Shown here piece after piece: positions 1-5,672 of a DNA stretch of 9,491 nucleotides. Below the pieces are notes generated by a model, which searched no databases, was not told the DNA's origin, and worked only from the letters and a program-made list of their open reading frames with translations. Numbering within the stretch: the stretch's first letter is position 1; each line of letters starts with the position of its first letter. Position numbers and translations under genes: made by a program. Origin of the DNA: Thermoplasmata archaeon (GTDB taxonomy: Archaea; Thermoplasmatota; Thermoplasmata; UBA10834). The stretch covers positions 1 to 9,491 of the forward strand of contig JALHSX010000244.1 of NCBI GenBank assembly GCA_022865445.1, given 5' to 3'.

Positions 1-347
1 ACAACGCCGCGAGGATCAAGGCCAAGATCTCCGGTGAGGGCGCGAACGGCCCGACAACCTTCGAAGCTGACGCGATCATGTGGAAGAACGGCGTGCTCGT
101 CTTGCCCGACATCCTTGCGAACGCAGGCGGTGTCACGGTGAGCTACTTCGAGTGGGTCCAGAACAACTACAACTACTACTGGACCGAGGCCGAGGTCAAC
201 ACGCGCCTCGACGCGAAGATCACTGCAGCGTTCCACGAGGTCTGGGACATGCACGAGAAGCACAAGTGCAACATGAGAGACGCAGCGTACCTCGTTGCAG
301 TTAAGAGAGTCGCAGACGCGACGAGACTCCGAGGCTTCTACCCGTAG
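1..347 (+). CDS. gdhA: Glutamate dehydrogenase, C-terminal part (5' end outside window)
   Basis: This is the last 114 codons of a Glu/Leu/Phe/Val dehydrogenase, read in the frame beginning at base 3 and ending at TAG 345-347. The enzyme interconverts glutamate with 2-oxoglutarate plus ammonia using NAD(P), in the cytoplasm. Family hallmarks visible are GEGANGPTT followed by EAD, the LPDILANAGGVTVSYFEW segment, and the NYYWTEAEVNTRL and MRDAAYLVAVKRVADA helices that close the C-terminal Rossmann-type dinucleotide domain. The protein ends in RLRGFYP, a normal family ending, so the 3' end is intact. The N-terminal substrate domain, start codon and promoter lie upstream of the window. The residues before GEGANG read AKIS, where many homologues have AKIVV, a minor variation. 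Family assignment is very secure. Cofactor preference cannot be read from this part. Confidence 0.95.
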   Translation, partial: NAARIKAKISGEGANGPTTFEADAIMWKNGVLVLPDILANAGGVTVSYFEWVQNNYNYYWTEAEVNTRLDAKITAAFHEVWDMHEKHKCNMRDAAYLVAVKRVADATRLRGFYP

Positions 348-365
348 TAGAGACAAAACTCCAAC

Positions 366-390
366 CCATCCGGGGCGATGCTCCGGATGG
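366..390. terminator. Hairpin between convergent gdhA and hisS
   Basis: The left arm CCATCCGGGGC (366-376) pairs with the right arm GCTCCGGATGG (380-390) over 11 base pairs, ten Watson-Crick and one G-T, around a 3-base GAT loop. It lies 19 bases after the gdhA stop and is followed on the plus strand by the T-rich stretch 391-406, which includes TTCTTTT. This looks like an intrinsic-type terminator for gdhA. Because the hairpin is symmetric and hisS ends only 26 bases away on the other strand, it may serve both transcripts. Archaeal termination depends mostly on the T tract, so the stem may act instead in 3'-end stability. Confidence 0.6.
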
Positions 391-415
391 ATCTCTTGAT
401 TCTTTTATCGAAAGT

Positions 416-1696
416 TCAATGACCGACCAGCTTTGACGCCTCAGCCTTCTTGATTGCCACGCCAAGCTCGTCCGCCAAGATCAACCTCTGCTCGCCGGAT
501 TTCATGTCCCTGAGGGTGACCGATCGCTTCGCCATCTCCGCTTCGCCGACAATGACAGCGTATCTGGCACCCGTCGCAGAGGCGTACTTCAGGTTCTTGC
601 TCATCGTCCTTCTCATCAGGTCGACATCGGCTCGGATTCCCTGCGATCTCAGCCTCGCGGCAATCCCGAACGCGTACTTCCTCATGTCCTCCTTGGCCGG
701 GATGACATACGCGTCAAGGATGGGTGGCTCGACTGCGGGTTTCTCCTTCTCAAGGGCGAGCAAGACTCTGTCTATGCCGATTGCGAAACCGGTGCTGAAG
801 ACTGGTTCACCGCCGAAAAGCTCTGAGAGCGTGTACGATCCTCCGCCAAGGACCTGCTTCTCAGCGCCGAGTCTAGGTGCATCGATCTCGAAGACCATTC
901 CGGTGTAGTAGTCCAGGCCACGGACGATCCCAATGTCTAGCTGGCAATCCTCTATTCCGTGCAGTTTCAGAACTGAGAAGATCTCTCGGAGATACTCGGT
1001 GGCTTCCGACGGGTCCAGATTGTTCAGGAGGTCGACCTCGCCCTTGATCTCAGCCAGTGCGGCGATCTTGTCGAAGAGCTTCCTCGGCAGCGCCTTGGCG
1101 TCGAACATGTCACCCATGGCGTCGAAGTCCTCCTTGTCGATCATCCTGAGGATCTCAGCTGCGGCCTTGGCGTCCTTGATCTCCGCATTGACAAGTGATT
1201 TGAGGATCCCGATGTGGCCGATCCTGACGATGAAGTTCTCGAGACCCGCGGCACGCATGCAGTTGATCGCGAGAGCAATGACCTCGGCGTCCGTCTCCGG
1301 ATTCTTGGCGCCAATCAGTTCCGCGCCCAGCTGGAAGAACTCCCTGAATCTGCCGCTCTGCGGGTTCTCGTACCTGAAACAGTTGCCGACATAGTAGAGC
1401 TTCAAGGGCTTCGGCAGAGTCGAGAGCTCGTTGACATAGAATCTGATGACGGATGCAGTGATCTCAGGCCGCAGGGCCATCTCCCTGTCACCCTTGTCCT
1501 TGAACGCGTACATCTCGTCGATGATGCCCTGCCCGGACCTAAGGGTGAACAGCTCCGCGTGCTCGAAGGTCGGCGTGAGAACCTCTCCGAACCCGAACCG
1601 GGCGCACGATTCGCGCATGGCGACCTCGACCCTTCGGCGCTTGGCCATCTCAGCAGGCCCGAAATCCCTCGTACCCCTTGGCCTCTGAATCATCAT
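416..1696 (-). CDS. hisS: Histidyl-tRNA synthetase
   Basis: This class II aminoacyl-tRNA synthetase charges tRNA-His with histidine using ATP. With the start at 1696 the protein has 426 residues, the usual length. It opens with the typical MIQRPRGTRDF. The LRPEITAS segment lies at about 75-82. Motif 2 is GNCFRYENPQSGRFREF at 104-120. The histidine-specific signature RGLDYYTGMVFE is at 259-270. Motif 3, FAIGIDRVLLALE, is at 304-316. The last ~100 residues are the HGTP-type anticodon-binding domain, including LMRRTMSKNLKYA. The reading frame stays open to an ATG at 1780, but that adds 28 atypical residues and would place the gene's own TATA-like box inside the coding region. I therefore prefer ATG 1696, or the adjacent ATG at 1693. 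The gene converges on gdhA and diverges from the permease gene. Confidence 0.95.
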   Translation of the reverse strand: MMIQRPRGTRDFGPAEMAKRRRVEVAMRESCARFGFGEVLTPTFEHAELFTLRSGQGIIDEMYAFKDKGDREMALRPEITASVIRFYVNELSTLPKPLKLYYVGNCFRYENPQSGRFREFFQLGAELIGAKNPETDAEVIALAINCMRAAGLENFIVRIGHIGILKSLVNAEIKDAKAAAEILRMIDKEDFDAMGDMFDAKALPRKLFDKIAALAEIKGEVDLLNNLDPSEATEYLREIFSVLKLHGIEDCQLDIGIVRGLDYYTGMVFEIDAPRLGAEKQVLGGGSYTLSELFGGEPVFSTGFAIGIDRVLLALEKEKPAVEPPILDAYVIPAKEDMRKYAFGIAARLRSQGIRADVDLMRRTMSKNLKYASATGARYAVIVGEAEMAKRSVTLRDMKSGEQRLILADELGVAIKKAEASKLVGH

Positions 1697-1718
1697 CCGC
1701 TTGAACGGCCAACCGTTT

Positions 1719-1725
1719 CTTAATG
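1719..1725 (-). promoter_or_regulatory. TATA-like element for hisS
   Basis: On the minus strand the sequence CATTAAG, preceded by the purine-rich CCAAAAG that could act as a BRE, is centred 26 bases upstream of ATG 1696. This is the spacing expected for a leaderless archaeal transcript. The match to the TATA consensus is modest. Its position argues against the longer N-terminus starting at 1780. Confidence 0.45.
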
Positions 1726-1734
1726 CTTTTGGAA

Positions 1735-1750
1735 GTGAGGTCATGCTCAC
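1735..1750. promoter_or_regulatory. Possible operator palindrome between divergent hisS and permease genes
   Basis: GTGAG (1735-1739) and CTCAC (1746-1750) form a perfect 5-base inverted repeat around a 6-base centre. The site sits between the two divergent TATA-like elements, where a bound dimeric helix-turn-helix regulator could affect both genes. The arms are short enough to occur by chance, so this is only a candidate. Confidence 0.3.
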
Positions 1751-1753
1751 ATT

Positions 1754-1760
1754 CATATTT
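1754..1760 (+). promoter_or_regulatory. TATA-like element for the permease gene
   Basis: CATATTT, in the context TTCATATTTCG, is centred 27 bases upstream of ATG 1784. This predicts transcription starting at or next to the start codon, giving a leaderless mRNA. No Shine-Dalgarno sequence precedes the ATG, which agrees with that reading. Confidence 0.5.
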
Positions 1761-1783
1761 CGCCTGGTGATTCCTACCATCGG

Positions 1784-3109
1784 ATGGGAACGCTTCTAAT
1801 CGCGCTCGCAATCTTCCTGGTGACCTACGCCCTGATATCCATCAGGCGATTCCCGAAGGTCAAGATAGACAGACCGGCCGCCGCGCTCGTAGGCGCCGCC
1901 CTGATGATTGCTCTTGGCGTCGTCGAGCCTGAGAAGGCCATCGGCGCGATCCATCTGGACATCATCATTCTACTCGTAGGGATGATGATCCTCGTTGCCG
2001 GTTTGGAGCTGTGCGGCTTCTTCGAATGGGTGTCGCTCAGGATGATCAAGTACTCGAAGGACCAGTTCACATTCCTGGTGCTGACAATGGTCGTGACCGG
2101 GTCGCTCTCGGCCCTCGTACTCAACGACACGATCGTCCTGCTGTTCACGCCGATAATCATCCGGACATGCAGGCTCCTGAAATCGAACCCTGTTCCATAT
2201 CTCGTTGCCGAGGCGCTGGCAGCCAACATAGGCAGTGTGGCGACAGTCGTAGGCAACCCTCAGAACGCCTTCATCGCCACGAAGGCTGGCATATCGTTCG
2301 TTGACTTCTCCGCAAGGCTTGTTCCGGTCTCCATCGTCTGCATGCTCGTCGCGATAGCGATGATGTACCTGTTCTACAGGAAGGACATAGAGAAGGGAGC
2401 GGCCCAGGAATTCAGAAGGAAGATCCTGAAGGATGGGTGGAAGGCGTTCGAGGACGAACTGGTGAAAGGAGACGCTGCGACGACCTCTGGGATCAAGAAG
2501 CTCAAGGATAGAAAGGCAGGGCTCTATGCGCTGACCGGCATCACGGCCCTGACATTCCTCGCGTTCATCCTGAGCCACGTGCTCGGCACTCCGATAGCCG
2601 TGATCGCGTTCATCGGCGGCGTCACCGCGCTCTTCGTCGTGCCGTTGATCACGGACGTCAAGGCGAAGGAGATGTTGGCCGGAGTCGACTGGTCGATCAT
2701 ACTTTTCTTCGTCGGCCTGTTCATCGTGATAGAGGGCGTCAAGGACTCAATGCTGCTGGACGAGATCAGGAGCGGGTTTCCAGGATTCCAGGACGGAAGC
2801 ATACCGAGTCTGGAGTGGCTGACGGCTCTGAGCGCGTTCATGTCGAACCTCGTCAGCAATGTGCCCGCGGTGATGCTGCTCAGCGAGATGATTCCCATCT
2901 CTCAGACGGATCTATGGCTAGCTCTCGCGGCGAGCTCGACGCTAGCCGGCAACGCGACCATACTCGGCGCGGCCGCCAATGTGATCGTTGCGGAGAAGGC
3001 CGAGGGGATGGGAGTCCAGATCAACTTCTGGAAGTTCACGCTGGTTGGCTTCCCGATAGCCATGGCAACTCTGTTCGTATCGACGATAATGCTGCTATGG
3101 CTGTTCTGA
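1784..3109 (+). CDS. ArsB/NhaD-type permease (SLC13 / ion transporter superfamily)
   Basis: This is a 441-residue polytopic membrane protein with roughly ten to twelve hydrophobic segments, of the ArsB/NhaD/P-protein type. It shows the internal two-fold repeat of the superfamily. In the N-terminal half, NDTIVLLFTP (114-123) is followed by NIGSVATVVGNPQN (148-161). In the C-terminal half, SNLVSNVPAVMLL (354-366) is followed by GNATILGAAANVIVAE (389-404). These paired Asn/Gly-rich motifs form the re-entrant hairpins of the transport site. A charged loop at about 199-245, rich in Lys, Glu and Arg, separates the halves and is probably cytoplasmic. Substrate cannot be assigned: family members move arsenite, sodium/protons, or di- and tricarboxylates. 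No arsR, arsA or arsC neighbour supports arsenic resistance. The start at ATG 1784 fits the TATA element 27 bases upstream. It is divergent from hisS, with no obvious functional link. Confidence 0.88.
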   Translation: MGTLLIALAIFLVTYALISIRRFPKVKIDRPAAALVGAALMIALGVVEPEKAIGAIHLDIIILLVGMMILVAGLELCGFFEWVSLRMIKYSKDQFTFLVLTMVVTGSLSALVLNDTIVLLFTPIIIRTCRLLKSNPVPYLVAEALAANIGSVATVVGNPQNAFIATKAGISFVDFSARLVPVSIVCMLVAIAMMYLFYRKDIEKGAAQEFRRKILKDGWKAFEDELVKGDAATTSGIKKLKDRKAGLYALTGITALTFLAFILSHVLGTPIAVIAFIGGVTALFVVPLITDVKAKEMLAGVDWSIILFFVGLFIVIEGVKDSMLLDEIRSGFPGFQDGSIPSLEWLTALSAFMSNLVSNVPAVMLLSEMIPISQTDLWLALAASSTLAGNATILGAAANVIVAEKAEGMGVQINFWKFTLVGFPIAMATLFVSTIMLLWLF

Positions 3110-3168
3110 ATGGCCAGATGTGCGTCTGACGACTAGCCAGCACAGTCATCCCCATAGGCCAGTAAAGG

Positions 3169-3177
3169 TATATATAT
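3169..3177 (+). promoter_or_regulatory. Strong TATA box for the small protein gene
   Basis: TATATATAT preceded by GTAAAGG (BRE-like) is the best TATA box in the window. Transcription should start near 3199, leaving a leader of about 35 bases before the GTG at 3234. Just downstream, CCGAC (3180-3184) and GTCGG (3200-3204) form a short inverted repeat that straddles the predicted initiation region and could be a regulatory site. Confidence 0.65.
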
Positions 3178-3221
3178 GTCCGACGAGCATCTACTGACTG
3201 TCGGAAGGAATCCGGCAACAC

Positions 3222-3226
3222 GGAGG
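3222..3226 (+). promoter_or_regulatory. Shine-Dalgarno sequence deciding the start of the small protein
   Basis: GGAGG complements the anti-Shine-Dalgarno end of 16S rRNA. With 7 bases to GTG 3234 the spacing is ideal. It nearly abuts ATG 3228, which makes that first ATG an unlikely start. Confidence 0.6.
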
Positions 3227-3233
3227 GATGCAC

Positions 3234-3455
3234 GTGCCAATGAAGCCAATATCTCTCGACAGGGCAAAGGAGATCGCGACCGAGAAGAACCTCAGGCCTG
3301 GAAAGGTAAGAGGGACAACCGAGGTCGAGTTCACCCGGGGCGGAAGCCCAAGGGTCGACGTCATCGACTGGCCCGAGTTCGAGCAGATCGTCACCTCAAA
3401 GGGTCTCGAGATCCACGAGGGCGGCGGGTTCATGAAGCTGATGAAGAAGACCTAG
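3234..3455 (+). CDS. Small protein of unknown function (73 aa)
   Basis: I do not recognise this family. The gene looks real because its codon use matches its neighbours (GAG, ATC, AAG, GTC, GAC) and it has a strong TATA box and a Shine-Dalgarno sequence. GGAGG at 3222-3226 is 7 bases from GTG 3234, 1 base from ATG 3228 and 13 bases from ATG 3240, so GTG 3234 is the best-placed start; ATG 3240 (71 residues, beginning MKPISLDRAKEIA) is the alternative. The product is soluble, charged and free of Cys and membrane segments. The pattern suggests helix (SLDRAKEIATEKNL), strand (TTEVEFTRG), strand (RVDVIDW), helix (PEFEQIVTSKG), strand (LEIHEGGG), ending in a basic tail FMKLMKKT. A small alpha/beta domain, possibly nucleic-acid binding given the basic tail, would fit, but that is inference. 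It is monocistronic and converges on the DRG GTPase gene. Confidence 0.75.
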   Translation: MPMKPISLDRAKEIATEKNLRPGKVRGTTEVEFTRGGSPRVDVIDWPEFEQIVTSKGLEIHEGGGFMKLMKKT

Positions 3456-3481
3456 GCGACGAAAAACCTGCCTTCTTCATC
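3440..3481 (+). terminator. Stem-loop at the 3' end of the small protein gene
   Basis: GATGAAGAAG (3440-3449) and CTTCTTCATC (3472-3481) form a perfect 10-base-pair stem around a 22-base loop, within which AGG (3454-3456) can pair with CCT (3467-3469). The left arm lies in the last codons and the stop codon is in the loop. Downstream the plus strand is T-rich but interrupted (CCCTTTAATCTCTAGTTTT, 3489-3507), so termination is plausible but not certain. In the opposite direction the AAAAA at 3462-3466 gives the GTPase transcript a run of five T, which could terminate that gene. Confidence 0.4.
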
Positions 3482-3506
3482 AATCAAACCCTTTAATCTC
3501 TAGTTT

Positions 3507-4607
3507 TCAACGCTTCACTATGATCGTGACAACGTCCTGGTCGGAGACCTTGTGGTCGAGGCCCACTATCTGGCCAGGGAATCTCGCGCTCTTCCCCCAT
3601 ATCTGGGCGTACCTGAAATTCTTCTTGAAGTCCCGGTGTATGGAGTCGCATATCATGCCTATGTCCGAGCCGTCCTTGATGACGAGAGGTTCGACCATAT
3701 CGGCGTCCTTGCCTTGGGGTTTCATGTATATGTTAATGAACCTGAGCGCTCCGTAGAGCTCCTCCTTCAGCTCGGCGAGGCCTTTCCCCTTCTCTGCGGC
3801 GATGGGCACGAGCTTCCAGTTCTTCATGCGCTTCTGGACCTGCTTCAGGTAGGCGTCGTTCACAAGGTCCGTCTTGTTGATGACCGCGATCGCCGGGAGG
3901 AACAGCCTGTTGCCCGAGATGTAATCGATCAGCTGGTCCTCGACGATGTTCTCGCGTATCACGATGTCCGCGTTGACGTAGCCGTACTCGTTCATCATCT
4001 CGCGGACGAGGTCCTCGTCCAGCGTTGACTGCTTCGAAGTGAAGTTGACAGTTATGCCGCCTCGGGTTTTCTTAGAGATGACTATGTCCGGAGGCCTCTG
4101 GTTCAGACGGAGGTTCGCCGTCTTGAGCTCGTCGACGAGGACCTGGATATTGGTCTCGAATACATCGATCATGAGGATGATGAGGTCGGCAGACCGAACG
4201 ACTGAGAGGACCTCCCGCCCTCGGCCTTTGCCCTTGGACGCGTCCTTGATAAGACCCGGGAGGTCGAGGATCTGGATCTTGGCGCCTCTGTACTCCATCA
4301 CTCCAGGGACGACCGTCAGGGTCGTGAACTTGTACGCGGCGACCTCGCTCTGCGCGTTAGTGATCTTGTTCAGGAGAGTCGATTTCCCGGTGCTGGGGAA
4401 CCCGACCAAAGCGACGGTTGCATGCCCTGACTTGCGGACTGAGTACCCGACATACTTCGGCCCTTTCGACCGCCTGACCTCGAGATCGTCCTTGAGCCTG
4501 GCCATCTTGGCCTTCAGCTTGCCGATGTGATGCTGGGTATTCTTGTTATACATTGTGCGACCGAGCTCGTCCTCGATCTCCTTGATCTGTTCCTCGATGT
4601 TGGCCAT
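3507..4607 (-). CDS. DRG-family GTPase with TGS domain (OBG/HflX-like superfamily)
   Basis: This is a 366-residue GTP-binding protein of the developmentally regulated GTPase (DRG) type, the archaeal and eukaryotic branch of the OBG family, linked to ribosomes and translation. Residues 1-46 form a charged helical N-terminus (IEEQIKEIEDELGRT, then KLKAKMARLKDDLEVRR). The G domain has the P-loop GFPSTGKST (69-77), the switch I region with Thr-Thr at 95-96, DLPG (115-118) and NKTD (244-247), with AAEKGKG at 270-276 as G5. The inserted S5D2L-like region typical of DRGs lies at about 165-235. The C-terminal TGS domain runs from about 290 to 365 and includes DIGMICDSIHRDF and ends VVTIIVKR. Length and order are normal, so the gene appears intact. 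Its ATG follows the carbamate kinase stop by 4 bases, making it the second gene of a tight operon. The shared operon does not by itself imply a shared function. Confidence 0.95.
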   Translation of the reverse strand: MANIEEQIKEIEDELGRTMYNKNTQHHIGKLKAKMARLKDDLEVRRSKGPKYVGYSVRKSGHATVALVGFPSTGKSTLLNKITNAQSEVAAYKFTTLTVVPGVMEYRGAKIQILDLPGLIKDASKGKGRGREVLSVVRSADLIILMIDVFETNIQVLVDELKTANLRLNQRPPDIVISKKTRGGITVNFTSKQSTLDEDLVREMMNEYGYVNADIVIRENIVEDQLIDYISGNRLFLPAIAVINKTDLVNDAYLKQVQKRMKNWKLVPIAAEKGKGLAELKEELYGALRFINIYMKPQGKDADMVEPLVIKDGSDIGMICDSIHRDFKKNFRYAQIWGKSARFPGQIVGLDHKVSDQDVVTIIVKR

Positions 4608-4611
4608 AGGT

Positions 4612-5577
4612 TCAAGCCTTTTTGTCGTCCCTGTAGATATGAGTTCCAGCGCCCTGCTCGAGCGCCTGTACGAGCTTCTCGGTGGCGCAAATCACGACCT
4701 CCTCGCCGCCTCCCTGCAAGAACCTGATGGCTGCGAGTATCTTCGGGCCCATGCTGCCTGGCGGGAATTGCCCGGAATCATGGAGCATCTTGACCTCCGA
4801 GAGCGTTGAGCGCATGAATGGTCGCTGATTGATGGTTCCGAAGTCGAGGAACACATTTTCCACATCTGTGGCGATAACGAACAGCCGCTCCTTGATGCTC
4901 GTTGCCAGCATGGCAGCCGCAAGGTCCTTGTCGACAACGGCCTCGACGCCGACGTATCTGTTCCCGCGCCTCACGACAGGGATGCCGCCTCCGCCGCAAG
5001 CGATGACGACCTCGGCCTGATGTTCCCCGCCGAACACCAATCGCCTGACGGGTTTGCTCTCGACAATGCCGATCGGATTCGGGGATGGAACCACCCTTCG
5101 ATGCCCACCCCGCTTCTTGTCGAGCACCATCGTCCATCCCTTCTCTTTCTGGAGATGCCTGGCCTCGGCTACGGTGTAGTACTTGCCTATCGGCTTTGTT
5201 GGGTTCTGGAATGCAGGGTCGTTCTCAGAGACCACTACCTGAGTGATGAGGGAGACCGCGACCTTGTCCATGCCGCGCTCGAGGAACTCGGATGACAGCG
5301 CCTGCTGCATCATGTAGCCTATCTGGCCCTGGCTTTCGGCGTCGCACACGTCCATGCCCATCGGAGGGATTTCGCCCTTGGCTAGCTCGTTCCTGAGAAG
5401 TATGTCCCCCACCTGCGGGCCGTTCCCGTGAGTTATGACGATGTCGTAGCCCTTTTCAATCAGATCCGCGAGTCCTCTGCAGGTCACGGCGACGTTGCGC
5501 ATCTGATTCTCCTGGGTGGGTTTCTCCCCGGAGCGCAGTATTGCATTGCCTCCGATCGCTATGACCGCGGTCTTCAA
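4612..5577 (-). CDS. arcC: Carbamate kinase
   Basis: Carbamate kinase transfers phosphate reversibly between carbamoyl phosphate and ADP, making ATP in catabolic pathways or carbamoyl phosphate in reverse. Family motifs are all present: AVIAIGGNAI at the N-terminus, THGNGPQVG, CDAESQGQIGYMMQQAL, PIGKYYT, GGHRRVVPSPNP, VIACGGGGIPVV, the VDKDLAAAMLA helix, and GQFPPGSMGPK near the C-terminus. The frame is open to ATG 5646, but that start lies upstream of the gene's own TATA element (5622-5628) and adds 23 residues absent from the family. I choose TTG 5577, giving 321 residues (family about 310-320), beginning KTAVIAIGGNA. A Shine-Dalgarno-like AGGGGG at 5591-5586 is 8 bases upstream of it. No arginine deiminase or carbamoyltransferase gene is nearby, so the pathway is unknown. 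It is co-transcribed with the DRG GTPase gene. Confidence 0.93.
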   Translation of the reverse strand: MKTAVIAIGGNAILRSGEKPTQENQMRNVAVTCRGLADLIEKGYDIVITHGNGPQVGDILLRNELAKGEIPPMGMDVCDAESQGQIGYMMQQALSSEFLERGMDKVAVSLITQVVVSENDPAFQNPTKPIGKYYTVAEARHLQKEKGWTMVLDKKRGGHRRVVPSPNPIGIVESKPVRRLVFGGEHQAEVVIACGGGGIPVVRRGNRYVGVEAVVDKDLAAAMLATSIKERLFVIATDVENVFLDFGTINQRPFMRSTLSEVKMLHDSGQFPPGSMGPKILAAIRFLQGGGEEVVICATEKLVQALEQGAGTHIYRDDKKA

Positions 5578-5609
5578 CGCTGGAACCCCCTGAGGGAAGG
5601 GCCTTCGAT

Positions 5610-5669
5610 GGGGAAATCGGGTATTTAACTGCTGTTGCGGAGACAAGGCGCGGGGAAATAGGTATTTAT
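5610..5669 (+). repeat. Duplicated BRE/TATA-like promoter element
   Basis: GGGGAAAT followed by TATTTA occurs twice in direct orientation. Copy one has GGGGAAAT at 5610-5617 and TATTTAA at 5622-5628. Copy two has GGGGAAAT at 5652-5659 and TATTTAT at 5663-5669. The GGGGAAAT halves are 42 bases apart, close to four helical turns, and the copies differ by one base in the internal spacing. Copy two predicts transcription starting around 5693, exactly at ATG 5694 of the membrane protein gene. Copy one predicts a start near 5652, which would allow use of ATG 5673. Confidence 0.5.
5622..5628 (-). promoter_or_regulatory. TATA box for the carbamate kinase operon
   Basis: On the minus strand this reads TTAAATA, close to the archaeal TATA consensus. 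Transcription should start near 5598, leaving about 20 leader bases that include the G-rich Shine-Dalgarno sequence (5586-5591) before TTG 5577. The same bases read TATTTAA on the plus strand and form the first copy of the duplicated element described separately, so the box may serve both directions. Confidence 0.55.
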
Positions 5670-5672
5670 CCG

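Noticed and set aside
1697..1780. 28-residue N-terminal extension of histidyl-tRNA synthetase from ATG 1780
   Set aside because: It covers the gene's own TATA-like element and the divergent promoter region, and the family normally begins at MIQRPRGTRDF.
1784..3109. Arsenic-resistance system built on the ArsB-like permease
   Set aside because: No arsR, arsA, arsC or arsM gene is adjacent, and the superfamily transports many other ions and organic acids.
3110..3233. Possible small RNA gene between the permease and the small protein
   Set aside because: Apart from the TATA box, short inverted repeat and Shine-Dalgarno sequence of the next gene, I see no stable structure or tRNA-like pattern.
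3176..3496. 106-residue Arg-rich plus-strand frame overlapping the small protein
   Set aside because: Its start lies inside the TATA box, the composition is typical of an out-of-frame reading of GC-rich DNA, and the overlapping frame has proper codon use and a Shine-Dalgarno sequence.
4612..5577. Arginine deiminase pathway locus
   Set aside because: Only carbamate kinase is present; neither arginine deiminase nor ornithine carbamoyltransferase appears in the window.
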